Shown: positions 51,593 to 63,400, counted from the stretch's first letter. The stretch: 64,000 bases of DNA from Polyangiaceae bacterium (GCA_013214025.1 JABSRN010000170.1:1-64000), one strand, 5' to 3'. Notes: generated from the sequence alone by a model not told the origin. Program-made: numbers and translations.

Positions 51593-54500
51593 ATGCCCCG
51601 CCGTGACGATATCCAAAAAATTCTGCTGATTGGTTCTGGTCCCATCGTGATCGGACAGGCCTGCGAGTTCGACTACTCGGGTACCCAGGGCGCCAAGGTT
51701 CTTACCGAACTCGGCTACGACGTGGTGCTGGTCAACTCGAACCCCGCGACCATCATGACGGACCCCGAATTGGTGCGTCGGACGTACATCGAGCCCATTG
51801 ATAAAGAGACAATCACAACCATCATCGAGCGTGAGCGACCGGACGCCTTGCTGCCCACCCTGGGTGGACAAACCGCACTGAACGCGGCGCTTGAGCTTCA
51901 TGACAGCGGCATTCTCTCCAAACACGGGGTGAAACTGCTCGGCGCATCGGTCGACGCCATTCGCATGGCCGAAGATCGTCAGCTGTTCAAAGAAGCGATG
52001 CAGCGCGCCGGTCTCAACTCGGCCCGGTCCGGTCATGCCCACAACCTCGAAGAGGCTTGGGCGATCTCGAAAATGACCGGGTTCCCGTGCATTCTTCGCC
52101 CTAGCTACACGATGGGCGGTGCCGGCGGTGGCATCGTGAACGACAAAGAAGAGTTCGAGGAGAAGATCTTGTGGGCGCTTCAGCAGTCGCCCACCACCGA
52201 GGTACTCGTCGAAGAGAGTTTGCTTGGCTGGAAAGAGTACGAGCTCGAAGTCATTCGCGACAAGAACGACAACTTCATCGTCATCTGTACCATCGAGAAC
52301 TTGGATCCGATGGGCGTGCACACCGGTGACTCCATCACGGTCGCTCCGGCCATGACCTTGACCGATCGGGAGTACCAGCGCCTGCGGGATGCCGCGCGCG
52401 CGGTGATGCACGAAATCGGCGTCGAGACCGGCGGCTCCAACGTTCAGTTTTCAATCAACCCGGAGGACGGTCGCGTGATCGTCATCGAGATGAACCCTCG
52501 AGTGTCGCGCTCCAGTGCTTTGGCGTCGAAGGCGACGGGGTATCCCATCGCGAAGATCGCCGCGAAGTTGGCCGTGGGTTTCACCCTCGACGAGCTCAAG
52601 AACGACATCACAGGCACCAGCGCCGCCTTCGAGCCTACCCTCGACTACGTGGTTTGCAAATGGCCGCGTTTCGCGTTTGAAAAATTCCCAGGATCCGATC
52701 CGCGCCTTGGAACCCAGATGAAGAGCGTGGGCGAGGTGATGAGCATCGGGCGAACTTTCCCCGAGGCGTTGCAGAAGGCCGCCCGCTCTTTGGAAATCGG
52801 CCGCGAGGGTTTGGTTAGCCTCATTGACCGCATTGACTACCGGCTGTTGCCTCGACCCGACGGCAAGCGCGATATGGTTCACGATGCCCCGCCGGTGGTG
52901 AAGCCGCGCCAAACCTTGCCGCCTCCGTCCGCGGACGAACTGAAGACCGCGGTGACAGCTCAGATCAGCGTACCGACTTGTGACCGCTTGTTTTACGTGG
53001 CGGACGCCATGCGCCTTGGTCTGACCGTGGACGAAACCTTCGAGGAAACGAAGATCAATCGCTGGTTCCTTGTGCAAATTCAGCGATTGCTCGATCACGA
53101 GAAACGCATCGCCGCTTCCAAGGAACTGGACGAGCAGCTCTTGAGTGACAGCAAGCGGTTGGGTTTCAGTGACGCACAGATCGCAGCCCTTTCGGGCGGC
53201 TCTGAAGCTGAGGTGCGCCGTCGCCGGGTCGAACTCGGAGTAGAGGTTGTGTACAGCCGGGTGGATACCTGTGCTGCTGAGTTCCCTGCGAAGACGCCCT
53301 ATCTGTACTCAAGCTACGAGAGCGAGAGCGAAGCCGATGTCTCGTCGAAGAAGAAGGCCATCATTCTAGGCGGCGGGCCCAATCGCATCGGTCAAGGCAT
53401 CGAGTTCGACTACTGCTGCTGCCATGCGGTCTACGCCCTGAGGGAGTTGGGCATCGAAGCGGTCATGGTGAACTGCAACCCAGAGACTGTTTCCACCGAC
53501 TATGACACGTCGGATCGATTGTACTTTGAGCCTCTGACGCTGGAAGACGTGCTGGCGATTTGCAAAGTGGAGGCGTCCAAGGGCGAGTTGCTCGGCGTGA
53601 TTGTCCAGTTCGGTGGCCAAACCCCGCTCAAGCTCGCCGTTGCTCTCGAAGAGAACGGTATCAAGCTGCTAGGCACGAGCGCTGACGCTATCGATCGCGC
53701 CGAAGATCGCGAACGTTTTGAAGCCTTGCTCACCAAGCTAGCTCTGAAGCGACCGCGGGCGGGCATCGCCAAAACGCTGGCCGAAGCGCGCCAGTTCGCC
53801 AGCGATATCGGATTGCCGGTATTGGTTCGGCCGTCCTATGTCTTGGGCGGGCGAGCGATGATGATCTGCCACACGGAGCACGATCTCGAAGCCTACGCGG
53901 AGCTAGCCATGGAAGCCGCCCGAGAGGCCGGTAATCAAGTGTTGCTGATTGACGAGTTTCTTCAGAACGCGACGGAAGTCGATGTGGACTGTGTCTCCGA
54001 TGGCAAGCGCTGTGTCATCGGCGGTGTCATGCAGCATATCGAAGAGGCTGGAGTCCATTCAGGGGACTCGACCAGCGTGTTGCCGCCCCATTCCTTGCCG
54101 TCGGATGTGGTCGCGCGGATCGAAGAGAATACACGCGCCTTGGCTCTGGAGTTGGGCGTGATCGGGCTGATGAATGTGCAGTACGCCATTCGTGGCGATG
54201 AGATCTACGTCATCGAGGTCAACCCCAGAGCCTCCCGTACGGTGCCCTTCGTCTCCAAAGCGACCGGGCGCCCCATCGCGAAAATTGCCGCCAAGGTCAT
54301 GGTGGGTCACAGCCTGGACGACCTCAAGATTGAAGAGGGCGACTTGCCGAAACACGTTGCAGTGAAAGAGTCCGTCTTTCCTTTCGACAAGTTTCCGGGC
54401 GTCGATACCATTCTAGGACCGGAGATGCGTTCCACGGGCGAAGTCATGGGCATCGCCTCCAACGAGTCTCTTGCCTTCGGGAAGAGTCAGCTTGCGGCTG

Positions 54501-54931
54501 GTGGGCGCCTGCCGACACACGGCCGTGTCTTCATTAGCGTGCGTGATTCCGACAAGGAGACGGCTTGTTTTATCGCGCGCCGTTTGCGCAACTTGGGGTT
54601 CGATATTGTCGCGACCCGCGGTACCGCCGAGGCCATCAGTCGCGCGCGTATCCCTGTGGAGAGCGTGAACAAGGTCTTGCAGGGCTCCCCCCACGTGGTC
54701 GATCAGATCCAAGAGGGGCGAATTCAAATGGTCGTTAACACTAGCGACAGCGAAGGTATTCGAGACAGCTATTCGATTCGTCGGAACGCTCTGCTCGGCA
54801 ACGTGCCCTACTACACCACCATCGCCGCAGCGGTGGCAGCGGTGGGCGCCCTGGAGGCGTGGTCATTGGTGAGCCGCGGCACTCCGGAAGTACGCAGTGT
54901 TCAGGAATGGCACGCGCGCTCCCGGGATTAG
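51593..54931 (+). CDS. carB: Carbamoyl-phosphate synthase large subunit
   Basis: A 1112-residue synthase making carbamoyl phosphate for arginine and pyrimidines. Order: first ATP-grasp half ([20 protein letters not shown] ... [12 protein letters not shown]), oligomerisation region, second ATP-grasp half ([20 protein letters not shown] ... [12 protein letters not shown]), and a C-terminal MGS-like allosteric domain from about 970 ([12 protein letters not shown]). Slightly longer than the E. coli enzyme (1073). The small subunit carA is not next to it. ATG at 51593. The 273-base gap upstream (51320-51592) holds no supported gene. Confidence 0.96.
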   Translation: MPRRDDIQKILLIGSGPIVIGQACEFDYSGTQGAKVLTELGYDVVLVNSNPATIMTDPELVRRTYIEPIDKETITTIIERERPDALLPTLGGQTALNAALELHDSGILSKHGVKLLGASVDAIRMAEDRQLFKEAMQRAGLNSARSGHAHNLEEAWAISKMTGFPCILRPSYTMGGAGGGIVNDKEEFEEKILWALQQSPTTEVLVEESLLGWKEYELEVIRDKNDNFIVICTIENLDPMGVHTGDSITVAPAMTLTDREYQRLRDAARAVMHEIGVETGGSNVQFSINPEDGRVIVIEMNPRVSRSSALASKATGYPIAKIAAKLAVGFTLDELKNDITGTSAAFEPTLDYVVCKWPRFAFEKFPGSDPRLGTQMKSVGEVMSIGRTFPEALQKAARSLEIGREGLVSLIDRIDYRLLPRPDGKRDMVHDAPPVVKPRQTLPPPSADELKTAVTAQISVPTCDRLFYVADAMRLGLTVDETFEETKINRWFLVQIQRLLDHEKRIAASKELDEQLLSDSKRLGFSDAQIAALSGGSEAEVRRRRVELGVEVVYSRVDTCAAEFPAKTPYLYSSYESESEADVSSKKKAIILGGGPNRIGQGIEFDYCCCHAVYALRELGIEAVMVNCNPETVSTDYDTSDRLYFEPLTLEDVLAICKVEASKGELLGVIVQFGGQTPLKLAVALEENGIKLLGTSADAIDRAEDRERFEALLTKLALKRPRAGIAKTLAEARQFASDIGLPVLVRPSYVLGGRAMMICHTEHDLEAYAELAMEAAREAGNQVLLIDEFLQNATEVDVDCVSDGKRCVIGGVMQHIEEAGVHSGDSTSVLPPHSLPSDVVARIEENTRALALELGVIGLMNVQYAIRGDEIYVIEVNPRASRTVPFVSKATGRPIAKIAAKVMVGHSLDDLKIEEGDLPKHVAVKESVFPFDKFPGVDTILGPEMRSTGEVMGIASNESLAFGKSQLAAGGRLPTHGRVFISVRDSDKETACFIARRLRNLGFDIVATRGTAEAISRARIPVESVNKVLQGSPHVVDQIQEGRIQMVVNTSDSEGIRDSYSIRRNALLGNVPYYTTIAAAVAAVGALEAWSLVSRGTPEVRSVQEWHARSRD

Positions 54932-55114
54932 CCAGCGTGCGAATTTAGCCGAGGCCTGGATTTGGTAAAATCTAATGATTCCGGCGTTTTAGTGTGGTTG
55001 TTGGGGCGGTTTCTGAAACGCGGGGCGCGCGCTACGCACAGCCCGCTGTGCTGGCAGTTCCCGCATCCTTGGCGTAGTTTGCCTTGTCCCTGACGGGCGA
55101 CCCGTGGAGCTCCC

Positions 55115-55525
55115 ATGACCCGATGTATTCAGACAATCGCTGCCCTACTGCTCTCCATGCATTTTCTGGCCTGTGAGCAGAGGCCGGTAGCGAAAGCCAT
55201 CAAGATCGACGTCAATCAGTTGAGCGGAATGCTGGCGGAAGCTGTGCCGCCGAAGCTGTTTGACGCGAACGGCCCGGCTACTCGGGAAAAATATGGGATC
55301 ATCCCCACCGCGACGCTGCTCGACGGGCGGAAGTACGACATGAAGCTGCTGCCGGAATCCCGAGTGGAGGCACTGGTGTTTTACTGTTCGGGCACTCTTT
55401 GCGGAGCTGCCGAGGGCGCGGCGCAGCGAGCCCTCGCCGCTGGTTACACCACAGTGAAAGTGCTGCCGGTTGGGATCAGGGGGTGGAAGCGCGCAGGCAA
55501 ACAGACCGTCGCGCCACCTTCCTGA
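55115..55525 (+). CDS. Rhodanese-like lipoprotein
   Basis: A 136-residue predicted lipoprotein: signal with lipobox FLAC, then a small rhodanese domain whose active-site loop is FYCSGTLCGA with the candidate catalytic Cys, ending in LPVGIRGWKRAGK. The N-terminal rhodanese strand (VNQLSGML) is present. It may handle sulfane sulfur or bind other thiols in the periplasm. GGAGCT precedes the ATG. It starts a tight three-gene run with the coiled-coil protein (17-base gap) and the lytic transglycosylase. The gap 54932-55114 holds nothing I can support. Confidence 0.8.
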   Translation: MTRCIQTIAALLLSMHFLACEQRPVAKAIKIDVNQLSGMLAEAVPPKLFDANGPATREKYGIIPTATLLDGRKYDMKLLPESRVEALVFYCSGTLCGAAEGAAQRALAAGYTTVKVLPVGIRGWKRAGKQTVAPPS

Positions 55526-55542
55526 GCTTTGGGTAGCTGTGC

Positions 55543-56046
55543 ATGGCGAAAGGCTCCTCCAGGACAATCGATAGCTTGAAGGCGGTCACGCGCCTGCGAG
55601 ATGCCGACGAGGCGGAAGCTCGGCTGTGCGCCGCCGACGCCATGGAGCGCGCGGAAGATGCCCGCCGTTCGGGTGAGCGGGCAGCGTCTGCCAGTCGGGA
55701 AGCTGCCGAAAACATAGCGTCCCAAGCCGTAGCGGAGAGAGCCCGTCTTGACCGCGGTCTCGCAACTGCTGGCGATATGGTACAACAGGCTGTTTCCCGC
55801 CGGAATGCAGCGGTCAAACAGCAAGTTTTGCAGCGTAGTGCGGAACAGGCCGCGGCAGAGCTTGTTTCCGCGAATCAGCAAGCCCAGGGGGACGCGGCGT
55901 CTTTCCGAGAGGCGGCTCGGGCAAAATTGGCGGTGAAGAGCCACCAGCGCAAGCTGGTGGCTGAGAAAAAGCGCGCTGACGAAGCCACCGACGAGGAAGA
56001 GGCAAACGACGCATTTTTGACGTCTTGGACCCAGCGCGATAACTGA
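55543..56046 (+). CDS. Ala-rich coiled-coil protein
   Basis: A 167-residue, almost entirely helical protein rich in Ala, Glu, Arg and Lys, with no signal peptide. The start LKAVTRLRDADEAEARL and the long heptad pattern resemble FliJ/YscO-type stalk proteins of type III export, but no export genes are nearby, so that match may be only compositional. It begins 17 bases after the rhodanese gene and ends immediately before the transglycosylase start region, consistent with an operon. Function unassigned. Confidence 0.65.
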   Translation: MAKGSSRTIDSLKAVTRLRDADEAEARLCAADAMERAEDARRSGERAASASREAAENIASQAVAERARLDRGLATAGDMVQQAVSRRNAAVKQQVLQRSAEQAAAELVSANQQAQGDAASFREAARAKLAVKSHQRKLVAEKKRADEATDEEEANDAFLTSWTQRDN

Positions 56047-56052
56047 TTGCTG

Positions 56053-58449
56053 ATGTTTCGATTTCCCGTTTGGGCGCTAGCACTTCCGATTCTGGTGTCC
56101 TGTTCGGCGCAAAACTCGCCGGTGAGGCGAGGATCCGAGACGGGCGCGCAACTGGCGAGTGTTTCGGTGCTTCCGGGCTCGGTGGAACCGGTGCCGGCGC
56201 CTGTGCCGCTGGATCTCCGGGACTTTCGTCCATTACTGGCAGCGCCGGCTCTGCACTCGGTTCGGGACGCCGTGGAGAGCGACAAGCCGGCCCAGGCCGC
56301 CGCGTTGTTGCATAAGCAGCTATTGGTTCAGGCGCCTGATACACCCAACAAGGCTGCGTGGCATTTCCTGTTGGCGCGCCTATTGGAGCGATCGGAACAG
56401 ATAGAGGAGGCGGGAGTTCAGTTTCAAGCATCTGCGCTCCTGGGGGGCCCCCTCGCTCCCTATGCCTCTCTCGGAGCCGGTCGCATGTTGCTGCGGGCCG
56501 GATTTCCCAAGCTGGCGCTTGAGTCCCTCGCGAAGATCCCTACGGACATTCCCCCAACGTTGCCGGGGCAGCTGCTGACGGCGGAATCGGCGGCTCAATT
56601 GGGGGAACGCGGGCGGGCGGCGCGCGCCCTACGCGAAGTGTTGGAGCTCAAGCTGCCGGATAGCGATCGCAGACGGACCGAGCTTCTCTTAGCGGAAAAC
56701 TTGTTGGAGTCGGTTAGCGCGGATGCCGGAAATTCTGTGCTCCTTGTGCTCATTGTCGAGGCGCTGAAACATGCTCGGCACTGGCGTCTGGTGGGCCATA
56801 CCGATAAACGGGCGAGCGAGATCGAAAAACGAGCGCTCGCTCTGCTGCCGGTCAAGGAGCGCGTGCACTATCGTGGGCTCTCCCTTGAGGACCAGATGGT
56901 GCGCTTACGCGCTCAGGTCGCGGGCCGCCAGTTTTCGAACGCGGCTATCCTCGGCGAATCCTTGTCGACCGGTCTGCGACGACGTGACCGTTGGGGACAG
57001 CTCGGCTGCGAGGCGACTTTCCTCCGGTGCAAGGCGCTGGCCGGGACCCGCAAGTGGGGCAAGGCGTCGGATATTTTTAACGATGTAATCCGATTCTGCA
57101 AAGAGCCGGATCTGCGCGCTCGCTCGCTGTACCTAGCGGGGAAATACGCGGCAGCCGACAAACGTCACAAGCTGGCGGTCAAACGTTACGCACAATTGGA
57201 GAAGGAAGCTCCGACCCATCGTTTGGCTGACGACGCGCGGCTACGGGCCGCCATGAGCTATCACGTGATGGGTGACGTCAAACGCTTCACTGAGATGCTG
57301 ACGGCGATGCCCAACGACTACCCCGCCGGAGATATGGTGCTGGACGGGATGTTTCGCCTGGCGTTGAGAAACATTGAGCGCGGCGACTGGAAGAACGCCT
57401 TGCCCGTACTGGAGCGAGCGGCGTCACTGGCGACCCCGCTGGATAAGGCTCGGGGACACGAGTGGGCTGGCCGCGAACGATATTTTCTCGCGAGGGCTCT
57501 GGACCAAGTGGGAAAGAAGACAGAGGCCGCGAGGCTGCTGGCAGAGATTATCGAGCAACTGCCGTTCTCCTACTACATGCAGCAGTCCCACTCGAGGCTG
57601 ACGGCAGCCGAACCAGCCCGGGCCAACCTGGCGCGTCGCGCGGGCATCGAACGAGCTCAGGCTGAAACTTTTCGCTTCGAGCACGATGCGGTGTTTGAAG
57701 CCCCGGGCTTTCAACGAATTCTCGAGCTTCTGCGCGTCGGAGAAATCGAATTGGCACGGACCGAAGTCTCGGCGCTAGGACTTGGGCGCGAGCTCGGACC
57801 GAAAATCTTGTGGGGCATAGCGCTGCTTTACTCTCAGGCAGGGTCCGCAAAATTATCCCATCGAGTCGCCCGGGGAAGGTTGTCCGATTGGTTCGAACGC
57901 TGGCCTGCAGGGGATTGGGTACAAGCCTGGCGCCTGGCCTTTCCGCGTCCCCACCGCGGAATCGTGACGCGGGAGTCCCAGAAGACCGGCGTGCCCGAGC
58001 ACTTGATCTACGCCGTCATGCGTGAGGAATCGGCCTTCGAGGCCGGCGCCGAGAGCCCCGCTCGGGCCTATGGGTTGATGCAGTTGATCTTGCCCACCGC
58101 CCGGTTCTACGCGAAGCGAGCAGGTCTGCCGTCTGATATTGCAGCCCTCAAGAAGCCGCGAATCAATATCGCCCTGGGCTCTCGCGTCTTGGCCCACCTG
58201 ACCAAGCAGTTCCGGCGCAACCCGCTGATGGCTATTCCCGGCTACAACGCCGGGCCGGGGCGGCCGCGCCGCTGGATGCGAGAGCGCGGACACCTTGCGT
58301 TCGATGTCTGGGTCGAAACGATTCCCTTTCGAGAAACTCGCCGCTACACGAAACGTGTTTTGGCGAGCCGCGGCTCCTATGCCTTCCTGTATGGCGAAGA
58401 GAAATCGGCAATTCTGCCATTGCCACTCAAAATACAGCCCCGGAAATAG
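56053..58449 (+). CDS. Soluble lytic murein transglycosylase-like lipoprotein
   Basis: About 798 residues. The signal has lipobox LVSC. A long superhelical region of TPR-like helices (about 60-600) is followed by the SLT catalytic domain. Catalytic Glu lies in AVMREESAFEAGAESPA, followed by GLMQLILPTA, the AIPGYNAGPGRPRRW motif and WVETIPFRETRRY. This is the Slt70 layout: a ring of helices holding the glycan-cleaving domain. TTG at 56047 or ATG at 56053 can start it; I prefer ATG. Last gene of the rhodanese operon. It would remodel peptidoglycan in the periplasm. Confidence 0.9.
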   Translation: MFRFPVWALALPILVSCSAQNSPVRRGSETGAQLASVSVLPGSVEPVPAPVPLDLRDFRPLLAAPALHSVRDAVESDKPAQAAALLHKQLLVQAPDTPNKAAWHFLLARLLERSEQIEEAGVQFQASALLGGPLAPYASLGAGRMLLRAGFPKLALESLAKIPTDIPPTLPGQLLTAESAAQLGERGRAARALREVLELKLPDSDRRRTELLLAENLLESVSADAGNSVLLVLIVEALKHARHWRLVGHTDKRASEIEKRALALLPVKERVHYRGLSLEDQMVRLRAQVAGRQFSNAAILGESLSTGLRRRDRWGQLGCEATFLRCKALAGTRKWGKASDIFNDVIRFCKEPDLRARSLYLAGKYAAADKRHKLAVKRYAQLEKEAPTHRLADDARLRAAMSYHVMGDVKRFTEMLTAMPNDYPAGDMVLDGMFRLALRNIERGDWKNALPVLERAASLATPLDKARGHEWAGRERYFLARALDQVGKKTEAARLLAEIIEQLPFSYYMQQSHSRLTAAEPARANLARRAGIERAQAETFRFEHDAVFEAPGFQRILELLRVGEIELARTEVSALGLGRELGPKILWGIALLYSQAGSAKLSHRVARGRLSDWFERWPAGDWVQAWRLAFPRPHRGIVTRESQKTGVPEHLIYAVMREESAFEAGAESPARAYGLMQLILPTARFYAKRAGLPSDIAALKKPRINIALGSRVLAHLTKQFRRNPLMAIPGYNAGPGRPRRWMRERGHLAFDVWVETIPFRETRRYTKRVLASRGSYAFLYGEEKSAILPLPLKIQPRK

Positions 58450-58572
58450 CCCTCAACCGCCAGAGTACGGTGGGCTTTCCGCCCCACGGGCCCAAGGGAC
58501 GGACGAGAGCGACCTGTCGGTCGTCCCGGGTCGTAGTCGCGACAGAGCTAGAGCCTGGCCGAGCCCAGGTGC

Positions 58573-59481
58573 TTAGCGTACTTTGGGGGCTTTGCGGGTA
58601 CGGGTAGCGGCCAGCGCCACTTTGAGGGGCTTCTTGTCCTCGTGGATACAGGCGTAGCAGTCTTCACGCTTGGTCTTTCCACAGCCCCTATCGCGAAACA
58701 GTTTGGCCACCAGTCGGTGGGAGCGGCTATCGGCGACCTCCGTGATGCGCGGAATCAAATCCGCGAATGTCTCGCATACGGGCGGGTCCTTCTTGAGGGC
58801 CTCACGCAAATCGATCGCCACGGCGAGTGCCGGAGATGCCTTGGCACGCAGGTCCTTGCTGTGCACCATGACCTGGGACAACTTGGTGAGAGCATTCTCG
58901 CGCTTGGTGCCGATCCAAAAGTAATAAAGCAGGTCCATGCCAAGGGCAGAATCCATATTGGCGATGAGTCGTAGGGTGGGGATCATTGTGTCGGGATCCC
59001 GTGCGAATTCCTTGAGCCGAGCGAGTTTGTCGGAGTCTTCTAGGAGGTTTACCCCTTCCAACTGCTCCGCATATCCCTCCAGGGCGAGGCGTTTCTGCGT
59101 GGCTTTGCCTTCATGCAGCGCGAACAATTCCTCAGTTTCGAGGCTGATTGGATCCTTCTCGCTGTAGGCCTCCATCGTATCGTGATCGGCTGCCCGGAGT
59201 TTGTCGACGACGCTCAGTACCTTGGGGGGAGCTTTCTTAACCGGCTTCGCGCTTGGTGCCGGGGCGGCGGACTCGCCTGAATCTTCGCCGAATGCCAGGG
59301 CTCCCAAGCCCAATCCCATGACCAGCCCGACAATTGCCGCCACGCCCACCATCGCCGGGGGAATTCCGTGGGCTGCCGACAAGTCTGCCGGAACGAAGGT
59401 GGCAGCAGGGGGAGGGGTCTGCGTGGGCTCCTGCCCGGTTGCTGGATCCGCGTTCTTGGCCTGGTCGTCCTTATCCGTCAT
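58573..59481 (-). CDS. Single-pass membrane protein of unknown function
   Basis: About 302 residues from ATG at 59481 (MTDKDDQAKN). A cytoplasmic Pro/Gln-rich head is followed by one membrane helix (GIPPAMVGVAAIVGLVMGLGLGAL), an Ala/Pro/Lys spacer, and an extracytoplasmic helical domain with four Cys near the end (DRGCGKTKREDCYACI). No family is recognised. The frame extends to 59706, but the earlier region overlaps the opposite gene's leader. It is convergent with the transglycosylase, 123 bases apart. Confidence 0.7.
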   Translation of the reverse strand: MTDKDDQAKNADPATGQEPTQTPPPAATFVPADLSAAHGIPPAMVGVAAIVGLVMGLGLGALAFGEDSGESAAPAPSAKPVKKAPPKVLSVVDKLRAADHDTMEAYSEKDPISLETEELFALHEGKATQKRLALEGYAEQLEGVNLLEDSDKLARLKEFARDPDTMIPTLRLIANMDSALGMDLLYYFWIGTKRENALTKLSQVMVHSKDLRAKASPALAVAIDLREALKKDPPVCETFADLIPRITEVADSRSHRLVAKLFRDRGCGKTKREDCYACIHEDKKPLKVALAATRTRKAPKVR

Positions 59482-59705
59482 GGCCACAAAGCCTAACATG
59501 TCGAAAAGAGCATCTCGTAGTTCCTGGGTGAACGGTCGCGACGGTTGCTGAAAATCTAGAAAAATTGGTGAAGTGCAGTACATACACAAGTGGCTCATGA
59601 GCGACCGGAGACGCAGGTTTGACGTTATCCACGGCCTCGCGGCGGGCAGCGGGTCCGCGACCGAGGCGGGCCGATGGTGGCGGCAATAGTCCTCGTGACC
59701 CCCCA

Positions 59706-60464
59706 ATGATGACTTTTGGCGAGCCGCTTCTCATCGGGTTATTGATGCTCGCGGGCGTAGCTTGCGGGTTCATCAATACGCTGGCCGGAGGCGGATCGAT
59801 GTTGACGCTCCCGCTGCTGATCCTGCTTGGATTGCCGGCTGATATCGCGAACGGGACGAATCGCGTGGCCGTGGTGGCTCAAGGGGTATCCGGAACTTGG
59901 GGTTTTCACCGAAAAGGGCGTGTCGAGTGGCGGAATTTAGGGGCGCTGGCTCTGCCGACCGTACTCGGCGCTTTGGGCGGCGCTCTGTTGGCGACGCAAG
60001 TACCCAGGCTCTGGCTGAAGCCCGCGCTGCTCAGCACGTTGGTGGTGGTGGCGTTGGTGATGCTGCTACGCCCAAACTGGTTGCCAGACGAAAGCCAGGG
60101 CGAACCCCGCTCGCTGCGCCCGTCTACCTGGTTCGGAATGTTCGCGACCGGCGTGTACGGTGGCTTCGTTCAAGCCGGGGTCGGTTTTCTTCTTCTCGGC
60201 ATGTTGTGCGGCGTCCTTCGTTATGATTTGGTTCGCGGCAACGCCTTAAAGCTCGCCGTGGTGTTGGTTTTTGGCACCGTCTCGCTGCTGGTGTTCGCGT
60301 TGGCGAGGCAGGTTTGCTGGTCGATTGGCCTATTGCTGGCATGTGCCACGGTCGCCGGATCTCAGATCGGCGTGCGCACTGCCTTGACGATCCGCGCAAC
60401 CACCCTTCGCTGGCTGCTCTTCGTGGCAGTCACCGTTAGCTGCATGGGGGCGTGGCTCCGATAG
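59706..60464 (+). CDS. TauE/SafE-family sulfite exporter-like membrane protein
   Basis: About 252 residues with about eight helices. The family entry motif is GVACGFINTLAGGGSMLTLP, and the internal repeat shows as GMFATGVYGGFVQAGVGFLLL. Members export sulfite, sulfoacetate or other small organosulfur anions, but the substrate here is open. ATG at 59706 (an overlapping ATG at 59709 is equally possible). A hairpin overlapping its stop codon probably terminates transcription, facing the large TPR gene. The gap 59482-59705 holds no gene. Confidence 0.85.
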   Translation: MMTFGEPLLIGLLMLAGVACGFINTLAGGGSMLTLPLLILLGLPADIANGTNRVAVVAQGVSGTWGFHRKGRVEWRNLGALALPTVLGALGGALLATQVPRLWLKPALLSTLVVVALVMLLRPNWLPDESQGEPRSLRPSTWFGMFATGVYGGFVQAGVGFLLLGMLCGVLRYDLVRGNALKLAVVLVFGTVSLLVFALARQVCWSIGLLLACATVAGSQIGVRTALTIRATTLRWLLFVAVTVSCMGAWLR

Positions 60465-60474
60465 AGCCACCCCC
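60446..60474. terminator. Hairpin between TauE/SafE and TPR genes
   Basis: GGGG-c-GTGGCTC pairs with GAGCCAC-CCCC around CGATA; the stop codon TAG at 60462-60464 lies inside. No T-run follows on either strand. Convergent gene ends make bidirectional termination likely. Confidence 0.5.
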
Positions 60475-60486
60475 GCGGTTTGCGAT

Positions 60487-63400
60487 TCAGCCCAGTTCGG
60501 CGATGAAGGCTTTCGCTTCTTCGTAGTTACCGTCCGCGGCGAGGGAGCGCTTCGCGAGCAGGGTTGCCTTTTTCGCGTCGCCGCGACGCTGAGCTATTTG
60601 CCCCTGGCGCAAATAGGCCTCGGCCTTGGACATGGGGCCCGGAGTCTTCAATAGGGTGACTGCCTGGAGTGCCTTGACGGCCAGATCCATGTCTTCCCGG
60701 GCCATGGCAGCCTCCGCCAGCTCAGCGGCCACGGCGCCATTCTGACGATCGCTCATCAGCGCCGCCTCGAGCCAGGCAAACAGCGCCTCGGTATCGCCGG
60801 CGCCTCGTGCCACCTTGGCCATGGCGTGTTGCAGTTCGGCAAGTGCCGGGGAGCGTTTCTTGTTCTTGGCGCGAATCGCCTCGTCTAGCAGGCTCGCTGC
60901 ATCTTGGATTTGTCCAACCTGCAGATACGCTTCCGAGAGGCAGATCGTGGCTTTGGATTCGCCCGGCAACAGCTCCAGCGCTTCTTGGAATAGGTGAAAG
61001 GCGTCTTCGACGCGATCCTCCAGCTGGAGGTACATGCGTCCCGCGTCGCAGAGAAGCGAGTAGCGCTCTTCTTCTGTTTCCGCTTCTTTGGCATCACTGA
61101 CCAGTAGCCCCGCGATATCTGCGTAGGCTCCCGCGGCTTCGTACATGCCACGAAGTCGTTCCTTGATTTCGGTGGCTCCCGGGGCCTCATTGCCGATCCG
61201 GGTGAGCGCATCTTTGGCGGCGAGAGGATCGCCGGCTTGCTCGTAGAGATCCGCCATGCGGAGGACCGCCGTGACCTTGGCTTTGGTATCGCCATGTTCG
61301 GTGACCACCGTGTACGCTGTCAGTGCGGCATCGTGACGCCCGGCTTCCGTCGCTAAAGTGCCGAGGGTTTGGGCGATCCCCAGATCCTCGGGGTGGTCGT
61401 CGATCCAAATGTTCAGCATATGGATTGCGCGATCCGCGTCGCCCACACTGGGGAGCAGCTCTGCCAGACGAACCAAGCTTTTGCGTTCGTCGTCGACCAG
61501 ACCGTCTTCGGCGGCGCGTGTGCGCAGCAGATCCAGCAGATCGACAAGCATAGAATCGAGCCCTTCGCGACCCAGGCCTTTGGCTTGATCGAGATCCGCT
61601 ACTGCGGACGAGAGGCCTTCGAGGCTCTCACCGCAGGTGTCGGCGGTGAGGCGGGCCCGTATGCCGAGCAGTTGCGCGCGGGTCTCATCATCCAAGTCCT
61701 CGGACTGGAGTGCGATGCCCGTTAGTTCCAGCGCGGGCAGTGAGTTGTCCGTCGCGATGTAATAGTCGAGCAGATCTGTGAGCAATCCGCGGTCATCGGG
61801 GGCGATCTCTCGGGCCCGCTGAAGTAGCTCTGCAGCCTCTGAGGTCTCTCCCAGATTTTCGTGGAGCACGCGGGCAGCGGCCCTGAGTTGGGCGATTTTC
61901 TCCCTCTCGTCCGTTCGGTTTTCCGCGTCCGATGTGAGCAAGGCAGCCAGGGGCGACCAGGCTTCACATGTGGTGTACCAAGCGATCAGGCGATCCCTGA
62001 GCGGGGCATAGCTCGGGTTCGCCTGGAAGCCTTCCTCCAGCGTCCGTTCGACCCCCTGTTCGTCGCCTTGGCCGCTGCGTACGTCGGCGATTTGCAAAGC
62101 CAGGGCGGAGGCGGCGTTGCCCACTTCGATGGCCATCAGCATTTCCATGGCTTCGGCGCGGTCGTTGGGAACATCGTTTCCGCCGTAGAGGCGCAATAGC
62201 ATCTCAAGAACGTCTCGGTTCCGAGAGGTCCAGGTGAGGGATTCTTTCAGTACGCCGATGGCGTCCACAACCGTGAGGGGCTCCAACATTTTTGCGATCT
62301 GGAGAGCCAGGGTCGCGACGGTCTCTTCCTCGCCGCGATCCTTGGCGGACTGCAGGGATTGTTCCAACAGGTCGCGTAATTCGTCGATGCGACCGTCGTT
62401 CTCCAGCAGCTGGCAGAGGAGCCCACAGGCCTCGGCATTGTCAGGGTCCTCTGCCAGGATTTCGCGGAGAACTTCTTCGGCTTCACCCAGGCGAGCCGGG
62501 TCGCTTGCCAGGTCACGGGCGCGCTCGGTGCGCAAGGCTTGCAGCTCATCGGAATCGCTGACGATTTCTTGGAGCTCAGCCATGAAGCTTTCGAGCTTTT
62601 CTTTGTGCCCGGCGGAACGATACACCCCCAACAACGGCTTCCAGATGACGATGTTGCCAGCGTCCTCCGCTAGCAGCCTCTCGTAGATTGCGATGGCGTT
62701 CTCGGGATTGGCCAGCTCTGTCGCGAGCAGGCGAGCCAGACGAAGCTCCATATCGAAGGCGTCGACCGCCTCGGCTGTCTGGATGGCTTCTCGCAGGAGT
62801 GTGGCGGTTCCTTCGGCGTCGCCGGCCGACTCCAGCATGTCGGCGAGATCTCCAAAGGCCCAGAGCACATCGCTGAGTTGCTCGTCTTGGCGTGCCAGCT
62901 CGATCAGTCTCCCCAGCAGCTTCTGCAACTGGGCGCCGTCTTTGAGTTCACGTGCCAGCTCGACGGCGTCGCGGACCATGTCCATGCTGGCGCCTTCTAG
63001 CGTCGAGGAGTGCCCGAGGGCGACCAGCAAGGTCGCGGGGTCGCCGGATTCGCGAGCCACTCGCTCGAAGAGCTGGACTACCGCGGGTTCGCTGATGTTC
63101 GAGTCGAGCGCGGTGCGGAGAACCTCGACGGCCTTGTCGTGGAGGGGTTCCCGGTCGAGGGCAGCCTCGAGATGTTCGGCACCCTCGGAGGCGGTTGCCG
63201 GATCTAGCAGTTCGAGACCTGCCAGTTCATATAGCGCGGTGTTGCACGCTACTGGATCCGTGACTTCGTCGTCCGCGCTGACGTATCGGCTGAAACAGCG
63301 GAGACTCATCGCATTGTCTCCAAGTCCGCCAACGAGGGGGCTCAGCGCATCGAAACAATCTTGGGGTCGCTCCCCCGTTTCGCCGGCATAGTCGAAGTAT

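Noticed and set aside
51388-51606. 72-codon plus-strand ORF upstream of carB with a signal-like start
   Set aside because: The start MELAKKAIFLLLLAGSG looks like a signal peptide, but the rest is Arg/Gly low complexity and overlaps the carB start. No ribosome binding site supports it.
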